A stretch of DNA of 64,000 nt from Hymenobacter chitinivorans DSM 11115. GTDB taxonomy: Bacteria; Bacteroidota; Bacteroidia; Cytophagales; Hymenobacteraceae. Each line of letters opens with the position of its first letter. Positions within the stretch are counted from its first letter, which is position 1. Shown here piece after piece: positions 41,544 through 50,290 of this stretch. The translations under genes were made by a program, and so were the position numbers. Below the pieces are notes generated by a model. It saw only the letters and a program-made list of their open reading frames with translations, had not been told where the DNA came from and did not search any database. The DNA is taken from positions 1 through 64,000 of the forward strand of contig NZ_PGFA01000003.1 of assembly GCF_002797555.1 (NCBI RefSeq), given 5' to 3'.

Positions 41544-42825
41544 CCTCAAGCACCAGGCCCCGAACGTCGATTTCCGGGCTGCCACCATTGCCGGCCAGGC
41601 CCCCGACGGCGGCTTGTACTTCCCCGAAACCATTCCGCGCTTCTCCCCGGAGCTGCTGGCTTCTCTCAAAACCCTGCCCAAAGCCGAACTGGCGTTGCAG
41701 GTGATGCAGCCCTACGTAGGCGCCACGATACCCGCCGCCGAGCTGGCCCGCATCTGCGCCGAAACCGTGGACTTCCCGTTTCCGGTAGTGCCCGTAACCG
41801 AGCAGATTGCGGCCCTGGAGCTGTTTCACGGCCCCACGCTGGCATTCAAAGACGTGGGGGCGCGGTTTATGAGCCGCTGTTTGGGCTACTTCTCGCGCCA
41901 GCAAACCAAGAAGGTAACCGTGCTGGTGGCGACTTCCGGCGACACCGGCGGGGCCGTGGCCAACGGCTTTCTGGGCGTGGAAGGCGTGGATGTCGTCATT
42001 CTGTATCCGTCGGGCAAAGTGAGTCCGGTGCAGGAACGGCAGCTCACGGCCCTGGGCCAGAACATTACGGCCCTGGAAGTGCAGGGCGACTTCGACGACT
42101 GCCAGCAGCTGGTGAAGCAGGCCTTCACCGACGCAGCCGTGACCAGCCATTTGACCCTGACTTCGGCTAACTCCATCAACGTGGCCCGGTGGCTGCCCCA
42201 GCAGCTGTACTATATCTACGCCTGGCAGCAGTGGCAGCACCCCGAGCCGCCGGTGGTGGCCGTGCCCAGCGGCAACTTCGGCAACCTTTGCGCCGGCCTG
42301 CTGGCTTACGTGTCGGGCCTGCCGGTGCGGCACTTCGTGGCCGCCTGCAACGCCAACGACGCGGTGGCCGGCTACTTGCGCACCGGCGACTTTATGGCCA
42401 AAGCCGCCGTGCCGACCCTTTCCAACGCCATGGACGTGGGCAACCCCAGCAACTTCACCCGGATTCTGGAGCTCTTTGCCCAGAGCCACGCCACCATCAG
42501 CGGGCTGATTCACGGCTGCACGGTGAGCGACGCCACAACCAGCGCCACCATCGAGCAGGTGTACCAGCAGACCGGCTACATGCTGGACCCGCATGGGGCG
42601 GTGGCCTTCCATGCCCTGCAGGAATATTTGCAAACCCAACCCGGGCAGCACGGCCTGTTTCTGGAAACGGCCCACCCGGTGAAGTTCCCCGAGGTGGTGG
42701 AGCCGCTGATTGGCCAGACCATTGCCTTGCCCGAGGCTTTGCACGAGCTGATGCGGCAGCCCAAGCAAAGCACCGTGCTGGAACCGAGCTACGAGGCGCT
42801 ACGGGAGTATTTGCTGGCCCGCTAG
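41530..42825 (+). CDS. thrC: Threonine synthase
   Basis: A PLP enzyme that converts O-phosphohomoserine to threonine. The 431-aa protein has MQYYSLKHQAPNVDFRAATI at the start, the PLP lysine at Lys107 in GPTLAFKDVGARF, the phosphate region TSGDTGGAVANGFLGVEGV, and VPSGNFGNLCAGL. The length fits the E. coli-like class. It overlaps thrB by 14 bp and closes the thr operon. No terminator hairpin is obvious in the 85 bp to the next gene, so read-through into the heme lipoprotein is possible. Confidence 0.95.
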   Translation: MQYYSLKHQAPNVDFRAATIAGQAPDGGLYFPETIPRFSPELLASLKTLPKAELALQVMQPYVGATIPAAELARICAETVDFPFPVVPVTEQIAALELFHGPTLAFKDVGARFMSRCLGYFSRQQTKKVTVLVATSGDTGGAVANGFLGVEGVDVVILYPSGKVSPVQERQLTALGQNITALEVQGDFDDCQQLVKQAFTDAAVTSHLTLTSANSINVARWLPQQLYYIYAWQQWQHPEPPVVAVPSGNFGNLCAGLLAYVSGLPVRHFVAACNANDAVAGYLRTGDFMAKAAVPTLSNAMDVGNPSNFTRILELFAQSHATISGLIHGCTVSDATTSATIEQVYQQTGYMLDPHGAVAFHALQEYLQTQPGQHGLFLETAHPVKFPEVVEPLIGQTIALPEALHELMRQPKQSTVLEPSYEALREYLLAR

Positions 42826-42910
42826 CGGCCAACTTCCGATTCTTTGCGTTGTTTGCACTACCAAAGCCGGTGGTTGCCGGCCGGTTTGTGTGCCTTGCTT
42901 TCCTGCCCCT

Positions 42911-43600
42911 ATGCGCCCTGCTTTCCCCCCGTTATTCGCCGGAATTCTGGCTCTGAGCCTGCTGCTGGCCGGCTGCCGGCCCGACCAGATTGAGCACATC
43001 GAAAACGGGAAGCAGATTGCCACGACCCTGGAAAACATGACCGTGAAGCGCATCCTGCCGGCCGACTTCCTGCGGGCCACCCGCTGGGCCGGCGACTCGC
43101 TCACGGGCCAGGCCGACCGGGAACTGCGCCGCCTGCTGGCCGAGCAGCTGCACAAAGGCGGGGTAGCCGCGGCTCTGCCCTACTGCCGCCCCGAAGCCTA
43201 CGCCTCCACCGATTCGCTGGCCCGGGTGCTGCTGGCCACGCCCCGGCGCTTCTCGGCCCGACCCCGTAACCCGCGCAATCAGGCCCCGCTGTCGGCGGCC
43301 GAGCTGCAACCCGACACGGCCCGGCTCATCCAGCGGCCCACGGCGGATGTGTTTGCATACCAGCGGCCCATTGTGCTCAGCGATGCGCAGTGCCTGCGCT
43401 GCCACGGGGAGGTCGGGAAGGACATTGCCGCGGCCGACTACGCCCTCATTAAGCAGCAGTACCCGCAGGACCAGGCCACCGGCTATAAGCTCGGCGACGT
43501 CATGGGCGTGTGGCGGGTGAGCTTTGCCCGCAACGGCATTGCGGAGTTTTACACCATGAAAACCCGCAAGGTGATGAAAGTCCGCAAGCCGCTGTTTTAA
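42911..43600 (+). CDS. DUF3365/Tll0287-like c-type heme lipoprotein
   Basis: A 229-aa lipoprotein (lipobox LLLAGC) with a single CxxCH heme site in QCLRCHGEVGKD. DYALIKQQYPQDQATGYKLG and a GVWRVSFAR segment follow, the pattern of DUF3365 (Tll0287-like) proteins. In cyanobacterial Tll0287 the heme c sits in a PAS-like fold. Here it is probably a periplasmic electron carrier or redox sensor. No cytochrome genes lie next to it. It follows thrC by 85 bp on the same strand. Confidence 0.85.
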   Translation: MRPAFPPLFAGILALSLLLAGCRPDQIEHIENGKQIATTLENMTVKRILPADFLRATRWAGDSLTGQADRELRRLLAEQLHKGGVAAALPYCRPEAYASTDSLARVLLATPRRFSARPRNPRNQAPLSAAELQPDTARLIQRPTADVFAYQRPIVLSDAQCLRCHGEVGKDIAAADYALIKQQYPQDQATGYKLGDVMGVWRVSFARNGIAEFYTMKTRKVMKVRKPLF

Positions 43601-43710
43601 GTGCGTAACAAGCTTGTTTACTCCGACTTAACCGCTGCTCATTCACTTTTAGCGACTATTCAGCGGCCGTTGGCCTCAACCTTACTCCGGTGCTGACAGT
43701 TGAGGAACCT

Positions 43711-44973
43711 ATGAGCCAAACTTCAGCTACTCCCATCATCATTATCGGGGCCGGAATGGCGGGCCTCACCTGCGCCAACTACCTGCACCGCGCCGGCCGG
43801 TCCGTGCTGGTGCTGGAAGCCGCCGACGCCGTGGGCGGGCGGGTCCGCACCGACGTGACGCCCGAGGGCTTCCGCCTCGACCGGGGTTTTCAGGTGCTCC
43901 AGACCCGTTATCCGGAAGTGCAGCGCCTGCTGGATTACGGGGCCTTGCGGCTGCGGGCGTTTCGCTCGGGCGCGGCTATCCGCCTGGCCGACGGCCGGCA
44001 GACGACCTTGGTCAACCCGCTGGACCAGCCCCTGGCCGCGTTTTCGGCCCTGACTTCGCCCATCGGGACCCTGGCCGACAAGTTCCGGATTCTGGCCCTA
44101 GCCAAGCGCGTCAAAACCAGCACCAACCAGGAGTTGCTCGACTTTCCCTCGGCCGACACGCTGACGTACCTGCGCCAGAACGGCTGGAGTGAGCAAATCA
44201 TCGACTCTTTCTTCCGGCCCTTCTTCGGCGGCGTGTTCCTGGACCGCAGCCTGAGCACGGCCAGCAACTTTTTCGAGTTTGTCTTCAAGCAGTTCGTGGA
44301 GGGTGAGGCCGCCATTCCGGCCCTGGGTATGCAGCAGATTCCTGAGCAGCTAGCCGCCCGCCTGCCCGCCGGTAGCGTCCGGCTGAATACGGCCGTGGCC
44401 AGCGTGCAAAGCCACGCCGTAGAGCTAACCTCAGGCGAAACCCTGGATGCCGCGGCCGTGGTAGTGGCTACCGATGGCGAGGCGGCGGCCCGGCTGCTGC
44501 CCACCTCCCGCCTGAGCTTCCCTACGGCCTGGCGCCGCACCACCTGCACCTATTTTGCCGCCGAGGCCTCGCCGGTGAAGGCCGACAAGCTGCTGCGCCT
44601 CAACGCCGCACCCAACACGCTGGCCCACAACGTGGCCTTTCCCAGCCATGTCGCCCCCGATTACGCCCCGGCCGGCCGCACCCTGGTTTCGGTCAGCACC
44701 CATGGCAGCCAGGGCTTGACGGAAGAGGAGCTAACCACCTATCTGCGCGAAGACCTAGCCATTTGGTTTGGCCCCGAAGCCCGGCGCTGGCAACACCTGC
44801 GCACTTACCACCTGCCCCAGGCTCTGCCGGTGTACCCGGGCGGGCAGCCCCCGCACCAGCCCCTGCAGCTAAGCCAGAACCTCTACCGCTGCGGCGACTA
44901 CGCGGCTTATCCGTCCCTGAACGCAGCCATGGCCACGGGCCGGGAAGTGGCCGAAGCGCTGCTGGCGTCCTAG
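43711..44973 (+). CDS. FAD-dependent amine oxidase / protoporphyrinogen oxidase-like protein
   Basis: A 420-aa flavoprotein. The dinucleotide fold is IIIIGAGMAGLTCANYLHRA with the following VLEAADAVGGRVRTD. The C-terminal FAD contact region reads NLYRCGDYAAYPSLNAAMAT. It resembles the NAD(P)/FAD-dependent oxidoreductases that act on carotenoids or amines. The substrate is unknown, and no carotenoid genes lie nearby. The ATG at 43711 begins just before the FAD strand. A strong terminator follows. Confidence 0.87.
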   Translation: MSQTSATPIIIIGAGMAGLTCANYLHRAGRSVLVLEAADAVGGRVRTDVTPEGFRLDRGFQVLQTRYPEVQRLLDYGALRLRAFRSGAAIRLADGRQTTLVNPLDQPLAAFSALTSPIGTLADKFRILALAKRVKTSTNQELLDFPSADTLTYLRQNGWSEQIIDSFFRPFFGGVFLDRSLSTASNFFEFVFKQFVEGEAAIPALGMQQIPEQLAARLPAGSVRLNTAVASVQSHAVELTSGETLDAAAVVVATDGEAAARLLPTSRLSFPTAWRRTTCTYFAAEASPVKADKLLRLNAAPNTLAHNVAFPSHVAPDYAPAGRTLVSVSTHGSQGLTEEELTTYLREDLAIWFGPEARRWQHLRTYHLPQALPVYPGGQPPHQPLQLSQNLYRCGDYAAYPSLNAAMATGREVAEALLAS

Positions 44974-44987
44974 CTTTGGGGGTTATA

Positions 44988-45036
44988 AAAACCGGCCTCG
45001 GCACTGCTCCCACTGAGCAAGGCCGGGGCCGGTTTT
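44988..45036. terminator. Bidirectional terminator
   Basis: A 10-bp perfect stem (44988-44997 with 45027-45036) extended inward by about five pairs, with A- and T-runs at the ends. Between convergent genes. Confidence 0.82.
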
Positions 45037-45052
45037 ACTGATAGCGCCGGGG

Positions 45053-45817
45053 CTAGCGCAGCTCCACGAAAGCCGGGCAGTGGTCGGAGTGAATGACATC
45101 GGGCAGCAGGCCGGCGTCGGCAATGCGGGGCTGCAGACTCTGGTCGACGAGCAGGTGGTCGAGGCGCCAGCCCACGTTGCGGGCCCGGGCTCCGGCCCGG
45201 AACGTCCACCAGGAGTAGTGGCCGGTGGCGTCGCCGTGGTGGTGGCGAAAGGAGTCCACGAAGCCGTCGGCCAGGAAGTCGGCAAACCAGGCCCGCTCCT
45301 CCGGCGTGAAGCCCGGGCTTTTCTGATTGGCCTTGGGGTTGTGCAGGTCAATGTCGCGCTGGCAGCAATTGTAGTCGCCACCAATAACCAGGGGCGGTAC
45401 GCTGCCCTTGAGCTGCTCGACATAACGCCGGAAAAAGTGCAGCCACTCCACCTTAAAAGCTTGCCGCTCCTCACTGCTCGTGCCCGAGGGCATGTAAACG
45501 TTCAGCACCGAGCAGCCGGCAAAATCCAGACGCAAGACCCGGCCTTCCTGGTCGTAGCACTCGGTGCCGCAGCCGTAGGCCACGTGCAGGGGCGGCACTT
45601 TGGTAAACGTGGCTACGCCGCTGTAGCCCGGTTTTTGGGCCGGATGCATATAGGCCTGGTAGCCCAGCGCCTCGAAGCCCGCCACATCGAGCGGCGCGGT
45701 ACCGGCCTTGATTTCCTGCAGGCAGAGCACGTCCGGGTTGGCCTCTTTCACCCAATCGAGCAGTCCTTTGCTCAGGGCCGAGCGGTAGCCATTCACGTTG
45801 TAAGTAATGATTTTCAC
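45053..45817 (-). CDS. xth: Exodeoxyribonuclease III
   Basis: AP endonuclease and 3' exonuclease of base-excision repair. The 254-aa protein starts at GTG (45817), giving KIITYNVNGYRSALSK as in the family. The metal Glu is E35 in LCLQEIKA; YSGVATFTKVPP, GGDYNCC, and the closing SDHCPAFVEL with the catalytic Asp-His pair are all visible. It is the last gene of a minus-strand cluster of four, 54 bp after the secreted hypothetical. Confidence 0.92.
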   Translation of the reverse strand: MKIITYNVNGYRSALSKGLLDWVKEANPDVLCLQEIKAGTAPLDVAGFEALGYQAYMHPAQKPGYSGVATFTKVPPLHVAYGCGTECYDQEGRVLRLDFAGCSVLNVYMPSGTSSEERQAFKVEWLHFFRRYVEQLKGSVPPLVIGGDYNCCQRDIDLHNPKANQKSPGFTPEERAWFADFLADGFVDSFRHHHGDATGHYSWWTFRAGARARNVGWRLDHLLVDQSLQPRIADAGLLPDVIHSDHCPAFVELR

Positions 45818-45871
45818 AAAGTAAAAGTAAGGCCGCGGCAGCCCCGGGCCACCGCAGTCGTCCACAATGAT

Positions 45872-47185
45872 TTACCGGTCGGCCAAGCGGCTGACGCGGG
45901 CGGCGCCTTCCCGCACCGGTACTTCCCGCAACGCCGCCCGGCCGTCCTCGGCCAGCTTCAGGTAGGTGGCCGTGGCGGCAGTAGGCTGCACCTGCGCGCA
46001 GGCCCCGCCCACGCACAACTGCACTTTCTGCCCCGTCGCCTGCCACGGAATCGACACGTACTGGTCGGCCCCAAGCTGGCCCAGTTCTTCGCCATCTACC
46101 GTCACGGGCAGCGCCGCTCCGGCCCGGCGCCGGTACACGATAAGGTGGGTGGGCCGCTTCCCCAGGCTAGCTGCCGCCCCAGCCGTGCCCTGGTAGCTTT
46201 GGATAAAGCCCGTAACCATACTCAGGGAAAAAGCCTTGCGGGGTGGCCCGGCGCTGAGCAAACCGCTGCCATCGTGCCCAAAGTCGGGGGCAAAGAACAT
46301 GATATTACTGCCTTTTTGCTCCAGCAAGTAATACTCGCCGTGGTACTTGATGTATACCTGCTGCCCGTCGCAGAACCCCCAGGCGTCTTTTACCTCCACG
46401 CGCCGGCCTTCGGGCGTCAGCAGGGCCGGGTCAACGGCCCGCTTGCCCTGCCACTCGGTGTTACGGTAAGCGCGGGCGTCTACCGTCACGTTGCCCGGCT
46501 GGTTAGGGGTATTATGCCGAAACTCGTAAAAGCTCCGGTACACGCCCGGCTGCCGCGCCGCCCGCAGATCGGGCGCCGGAGCTGCCACCGGCTGGCGCAG
46601 CTGAGCCAAGGTATAAGCCGGGCCCGGCTGGTCCCAGTCGGCCCGGGCCACTTGCTCCAGGCTTTGCTGCAGCAGCGCCGTCAGCAGGAGCGGGCAGGCT
46701 TGTTCGGGTTGGGCTACTAGCAGTTGCTGGTCGTTGGCGTAGGTGCGGGCTACTAGGTAATAATTGCTATCCGGGTGCTGCACGTAGTACTCAAGGCCCA
46801 GTTCGGCCGCTACGTTCAGCTTGCCCTGGTTGATTGCCGTAGCCCCAAACTCGGTTAGGCGCAGCACAAACTGGGGTGCCGCCGGAGCCGTGGGCAGGGA
46901 GCGGCGCAGGAGCGCCATCAGCTCGGCCGCGGGGGGCTGATGCAACACCATCAGACGAAACGGACTCACAATGTTGCGCCGCGCCACGCCCAGCAGCTTG
47001 CTCTTGGGCTGCAGGTCGATTACCTCCCGAATGCGCAGGGGCCCCGCTGCGGGCTGCACGCGGCCACCCTGCAGACTGATGGGCATATCCTGGCCCAGTA
47101 TTTCCTGAGCCCGAGCTTCCGAAGCCGCCAACAGCATCGTTAGACTACTAGCCCAGATGCCGTTTTTCAGACGCCACCAGGTCAC
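45872..47185 (-). CDS. Exported hypothetical protein, 437 aa
   Basis: Not recognised. The GTG at 47185 gives a signal peptide (TWWRLKNGIWASSLTMLLAA then ASEARAQ) and overlaps the stop of the upstream gene in a GTGA arrangement, which decides the start. The mature part looks wholly beta/alpha mixed without membrane segments. Recognisable stretches are DLQPKSKLLGVARRNIVSPF, VKDAWGFCDGQQVYIKYHGE and YYLLEQKGSNIMFFAPDFG. The C terminus (VRLCVGG-like, then THLIVYRRRAGAALPVTVDG) resembles secreted Bacteroidota proteins with a PEGA-like small beta domain. Location is probably periplasmic or outer surface. Confidence 0.65.
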   Translation of the reverse strand: MTWWRLKNGIWASSLTMLLAASEARAQEILGQDMPISLQGGRVQPAAGPLRIREVIDLQPKSKLLGVARRNIVSPFRLMVLHQPPAAELMALLRRSLPTAPAAPQFVLRLTEFGATAINQGKLNVAAELGLEYYVQHPDSNYYLVARTYANDQQLLVAQPEQACPLLLTALLQQSLEQVARADWDQPGPAYTLAQLRQPVAAPAPDLRAARQPGVYRSFYEFRHNTPNQPGNVTVDARAYRNTEWQGKRAVDPALLTPEGRRVEVKDAWGFCDGQQVYIKYHGEYYLLEQKGSNIMFFAPDFGHDGSGLLSAGPPRKAFSLSMVTGFIQSYQGTAGAAASLGKRPTHLIVYRRRAGAALPVTVDGEELGQLGADQYVSIPWQATGQKVQLCVGGACAQVQPTAATATYLKLAEDGRAALREVPVREGAARVSRLADR

Positions 47186-47550
47186 TCCTCTTCCTTCATA
47201 AAGGCGTCGAAATACTCCAGCATGTGCCACTTGAGCATGCGTTCCTGCTCCTTGAGGTTGGCAAATGGCACGGGCCGCACCAGCCGGTAGTGTGGCCAGC
47301 CATCTTCGTCCACGTGGTCCAGCGCATAGTGGCCCGACAGGCTGAAGAGCCGGCAGGTGGCAATGTGCATCAGGTCCTGCTTTTGCTCTTTCGTAAAAGG
47401 CCCGGCACCCTGGCCCAACTCCTGCACCCCGATAAGTAGCAGCAGCGCGTTCAGGTCGGGCTTTTTGCCGAATCGGGTGCGCATCTCGTTCATGAGCTGC
47501 CACCAGCGGGCCTCAAACTGCGCTTCGGTTTCGTCGGTGTGCAGCGGCAT
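47182..47550 (-). CDS. Conserved hypothetical protein, 122 aa
   Basis: A soluble, mostly helical protein: FEARWWQLMNEMRTRFGKKP, LNALLLLIGVQELGQG, EQKQDLMHIATCRLFSLSGH and LKEQERMLKWHMLEYFDAFM. The pattern GVQELG-x9-KEQKQDLMHIA looks conserved in Bacteroidota but I know no function. It starts 2 bp after the carboxymuconolactone decarboxylase-like gene and overlaps the next gene by 4 bp, so all are on one mRNA. Confidence 0.7.
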   Translation of the reverse strand: MPLHTDETEAQFEARWWQLMNEMRTRFGKKPDLNALLLLIGVQELGQGAGPFTKEQKQDLMHIATCRLFSLSGHYALDHVDEDGWPHYRLVRPVPFANLKEQERMLKWHMLEYFDAFMKEEE

Positions 47551-47552
47551 GG

Positions 47553-47930
47553 CTAGGCGTCGTGGTGGTGCAGCGGCGCCAGCGGGGTGGCTTCCTCCTT
47601 CAGAATTTCCCAGTACTCCACGGCCCGGCGGAAGTGCGGAATCACGATGCTGCCCCCAATCAGGTTGGCAATGGCAAACACCTCGTAGATTTCCTCATCA
47701 TTGATTCCTTCCTCGTGGCACTTGCCCAGGTGGTACTTGATGCAGTCGTCGCAGCGCAACACCATGGAGCAGGCCAAGCCCAGCATTTCCTTGGTTTTTA
47801 CGTCCAGGGCGCCAGCCTGGTAGGTGTTGGTGTCGAGGTTGAAAAACCGCTTGATGACTTTGTTGTCGGCCGCCATGATTTTCTCATTCATGCGCTGGCG
47901 GTACTCATTAAACTCGGTGACTTGGCTCAT
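47553..47930 (-). CDS. Carboxymuconolactone decarboxylase family protein (AhpD-like)
   Basis: A 125-aa all-helical protein. The redox site is C60-D-D-C63 with His67 (LRCDDCIKYHLGKC), as in AhpD-like peroxidase partners. DVKTKEMLGLACSMV precedes it and GINDEEIYEVFAIANLIGG follows. It probably acts in peroxide or thiol reduction. It is the first gene of the operon that ends with exonuclease III, a combination that suggests response to oxidative damage, though this is an inference from neighbourhood only. Confidence 0.87.
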   Translation of the reverse strand: MSQVTEFNEYRQRMNEKIMAADNKVIKRFFNLDTNTYQAGALDVKTKEMLGLACSMVLRCDDCIKYHLGKCHEEGINDEEIYEVFAIANLIGGSIVIPHFRRAVEYWEILKEEATPLAPLHHHDA

Positions 47931-48113
47931 AGTAGCTTAGTAAGGTCTGGGCTATAAACACGAAAGTAGGCACAAAAGTCGCCTGCCCCCACTCTTACTT
48001 GGTCCGCGGTCCGCTAGTCGGCTCATCTACCGTTTTTTACCCCGTCCTTGTCCGGGAAATCCTTACCTTTTACCCGTTATCCAGTATCGTTACCAAGCGT
48101 TATTCCTCCGGTT

Positions 48114-48815
48114 ATGCTGCCCGCCTTCCTGGCCGATCTGGCCTCCCTGGTTTTTCCCCAAACCTGCCTGGCCTGCGCCGAGTCCCTGCTGCGGGGCGAA
48201 GACCACATCTGCACTCTGTGCCGGGCCCAGCTGCCCTACACCGACTATCATAAGCTGTCTGCCCCGCAAAACCCCTTGGCGCGCCGCTTCTGGGGCAAGG
48301 TCCCGCTGCAACATACGCTGAGCTACCTCCGGTTTTTGCGCCGCGGCCGGGTGCAGCATCTCTTGCATCAGCTTAAGTACCAGGGGCAGCGCGAAGTCGG
48401 GCTGGTGCTGGGCCGCTGGTACGGCGCCGAGTTGACGACCCAAGGTCTGCAGCCCGGGTTCGACCTGATTGTGCCCGTACCGCTGCACCCGCGTAAGCTG
48501 GCCAAGCGCGGCTTCAACCAGTCCGACACCTTTGCTGAAGGGCTGTCCGAAAGTCTGCAAGTGCCCTGGAGCGCCACCGCTCTGCGTCGCCTCGAACACA
48601 CCGATTCTCAAACTCGCAAAAACCGGTTCCAGCGCTGGCAAAACGTGGCCACCGTCTTTGAAGTAGCCGAGCCCCACACCATTATCGGCCAACACGTGCT
48701 GGTCGTCGATGACGTGCTGACCACGGGCGCCACGCTCGAAGCCTGCGCCGTAGCCTTACTGGACGCGGGCTGCCGGGCCGTCAGCATTGCCACCATTGCC
48801 TGCGCCGAACACTGA
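48114..48815 (+). CDS. comF: ComF family protein
   Basis: A 233-aa protein linked to uptake of DNA in naturally competent bacteria. The zinc-finger cysteines are C18, C21, C33 and C36 (CLACAESLL and HICTLC). The phosphoribosyltransferase-like domain holds LIVPVPLHPRKLAKRGFNQS and the PRPP loop VLVVDDVLTTGATLEA. The ATG at 48114 gives the family start; a longer frame from 48048 adds 22 residues. TACCTTTT at 48064 is a near match to the -7 element. Confidence 0.9.
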   Translation: MLPAFLADLASLVFPQTCLACAESLLRGEDHICTLCRAQLPYTDYHKLSAPQNPLARRFWGKVPLQHTLSYLRFLRRGRVQHLLHQLKYQGQREVGLVLGRWYGAELTTQGLQPGFDLIVPVPLHPRKLAKRGFNQSDTFAEGLSESLQVPWSATALRRLEHTDSQTRKNRFQRWQNVATVFEVAEPHTIIGQHVLVVDDVLTTGATLEACAVALLDAGCRAVSIATIACAEH

Positions 48816-48910
48816 CCCCGAAGGGCGTTGGCTTTTACAGCGGGAACGGCAACCCTTCTTGGGTCCAGAGCGGGTCAAAAACACTACCGCCTGATTCGCG
48901 GGCAACCAAC

Positions 48911-48939
48911 AAAAAAGGCCACCCTTGCAGGTGGCCTTT
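48911..48939 (-). terminator. Terminator of gldJ
   Basis: A 10-bp perfect stem (48914-48923 with 48930-48939), 6-nt loop, and a T-run on the minus strand. Confidence 0.82.
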
Positions 48940-48971
48940 CTGTAGAAATCCGGTTGGATTCGTTGCGCAGC

Positions 48972-50222
48972 TTACTTATTCGAGCCAGCGTTGATCATCG
49001 CGCAGCGGAAGCCGATGGCAGCCGTAGCCGAGTCTTCGGCCATGAAGCGACGCGTTCCAGGCGACAGCCAGTAAGCTACGTCCTTCCACGAACCGCCTTT
49101 GTAGACGCGCACATGGTCGTCGATCAGCGACTGGTAGTTTTTCTTGTCGTACTTCTCGGAGGGGTCCAGGAAGCCGTTACGACGGAAGGGGTTCAGATCT
49201 TCCACGTCTTCAAACGACAGGGGACGGTAGATATCCTGCACCCATTCGTTTACGTTGCCAGCCATGTTATACAGGCCGTAGTCGTTTGGTGGGTAGGCGT
49301 ATACGTACTCCGTAATCATGGCGCCGTCGTTCAGGCTGCCGGCAATACCGGCGTAGTCGCCGCGGCCGCGCTTGAAGTTGGCCAGGAAAGTACCCATGCT
49401 CTTGCCATAGGGGTTCCGCACCTGACGGCCATCCCAGGGGTAGATCCGCTTGTTTTCCTGGTTTTCGTTGCCCACTTCCTGGGTGCCGATCAGAGCCTGA
49501 GCAGCGTACTCCCATTCAGCCTCGGTGGGCAGACGGTAGTTGGGTAGGGTGTTACCATTCTCAATAGAGATTTTTACGCCTCCACCGGTATCCGTTCCTT
49601 CGGCGGCGTCACCACCTTTTTTCTTGCCGAACAGCCCTTTCTTCTTCGTTGCTGGTTCGCTGCCTTCCCCTGATTCCATAGCCAGGCGCTCGTTTACTTT
49701 CGAGGTCCGCCAGGTGCAGTAGTCGTTGGCCTGCAGCCAGCTTACGCCCACCACGGGGAAGTAGCGGAAGCCAGGGTAACGCAAGTAATAGTCGACGTAA
49801 GGGTCGTTGAAAGACAGCTCCCGGGCCCACACGGTAGTGTCGGGCAGGGCACGCTGGTAAATTTCCTCCGACGAGTCTTTGCGCACGAAGTGCAGGTATT
49901 CCAGCCAGTGGATGTTGGCCACCTCGGCCTCATCCATGTAGAAAGAGGCGATGGTAACCGTCCGCTCGATGTTGTCGTGCGACATGGTCACGTCCTCCTC
50001 CTGGGTACCCAGAACCGTACGGCCACCTTCGATAAACACCAAACCGGGACCTTCGGGGATACCCCGGTAGTCGGCCACTTTCATGCCTTCCTCGGTGTTG
50101 TACTCAATGCCCGTGGTCGAGCTGTACTTACCGGGCTTGGTAGCTGTGGGCGGCCCACCCTTACAGGAAGCCAGCGCGCAGGCTCCTACGACCGCAAAAC
50201 GCAGGTACTTGGAAAAATTCAT
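48972..50222 (-). CDS. gldJ: Gliding motility lipoprotein GldJ
   Basis: A 416-aa lipoprotein (lipid on Cys20, ALASC) with a SUMF1/formylglycine-generating-enzyme-like fold. It is part of the gliding/type IX secretion machinery, where GldJ is thought to lie in the outer membrane beside GldK. ALPDTTVWARELSFNDPYVD, YLRYPGFRYFPVVGVSW and LQANDYCTWRTSKVNE fit GldJ more than GldK. LPTEAEWEYAAQA and NVNEWVQDIYRP are the SUMF1 core. A Lys-rich loop (KKKGLFGKKKGG) is inserted near residue 195. The ATG at 50222 starts the lipoprotein signal. The PorP-like gene lies 69 bp upstream. Confidence 0.85.
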   Translation of the reverse strand: MNFSKYLRFAVVGACALASCKGGPPTATKPGKYSSTTGIEYNTEEGMKVADYRGIPEGPGLVFIEGGRTVLGTQEEDVTMSHDNIERTVTIASFYMDEAEVANIHWLEYLHFVRKDSSEEIYQRALPDTTVWARELSFNDPYVDYYLRYPGFRYFPVVGVSWLQANDYCTWRTSKVNERLAMESGEGSEPATKKKGLFGKKKGGDAAEGTDTGGGVKISIENGNTLPNYRLPTEAEWEYAAQALIGTQEVGNENQENKRIYPWDGRQVRNPYGKSMGTFLANFKRGRGDYAGIAGSLNDGAMITEYVYAYPPNDYGLYNMAGNVNEWVQDIYRPLSFEDVEDLNPFRRNGFLDPSEKYDKKNYQSLIDDHVRVYKGGSWKDVAYWLSPGTRRFMAEDSATAAIGFRCAMINAGSNK

Positions 50223-50290
50223 GATCAAGTTGAAACTACCTGAGAGAAAATGATTTAGGAAAGGCAATTTGGATGCAATAATACGAAATT

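Noticed and set aside
45817..45825. TACTTTG before exonuclease III as a promoter
   Set aside because: Its last base is the first base of the GTG start that the family requires, so transcription from it would begin inside the gene. The gene is better explained as the end of an operon.
48972..50222. GldK instead of GldJ
   Set aside because: The ALPDTTVWARELSFNDPYVD and YLRYPG segments fit GldJ better from memory, but no alignment was run. GldK/PorK remains possible.
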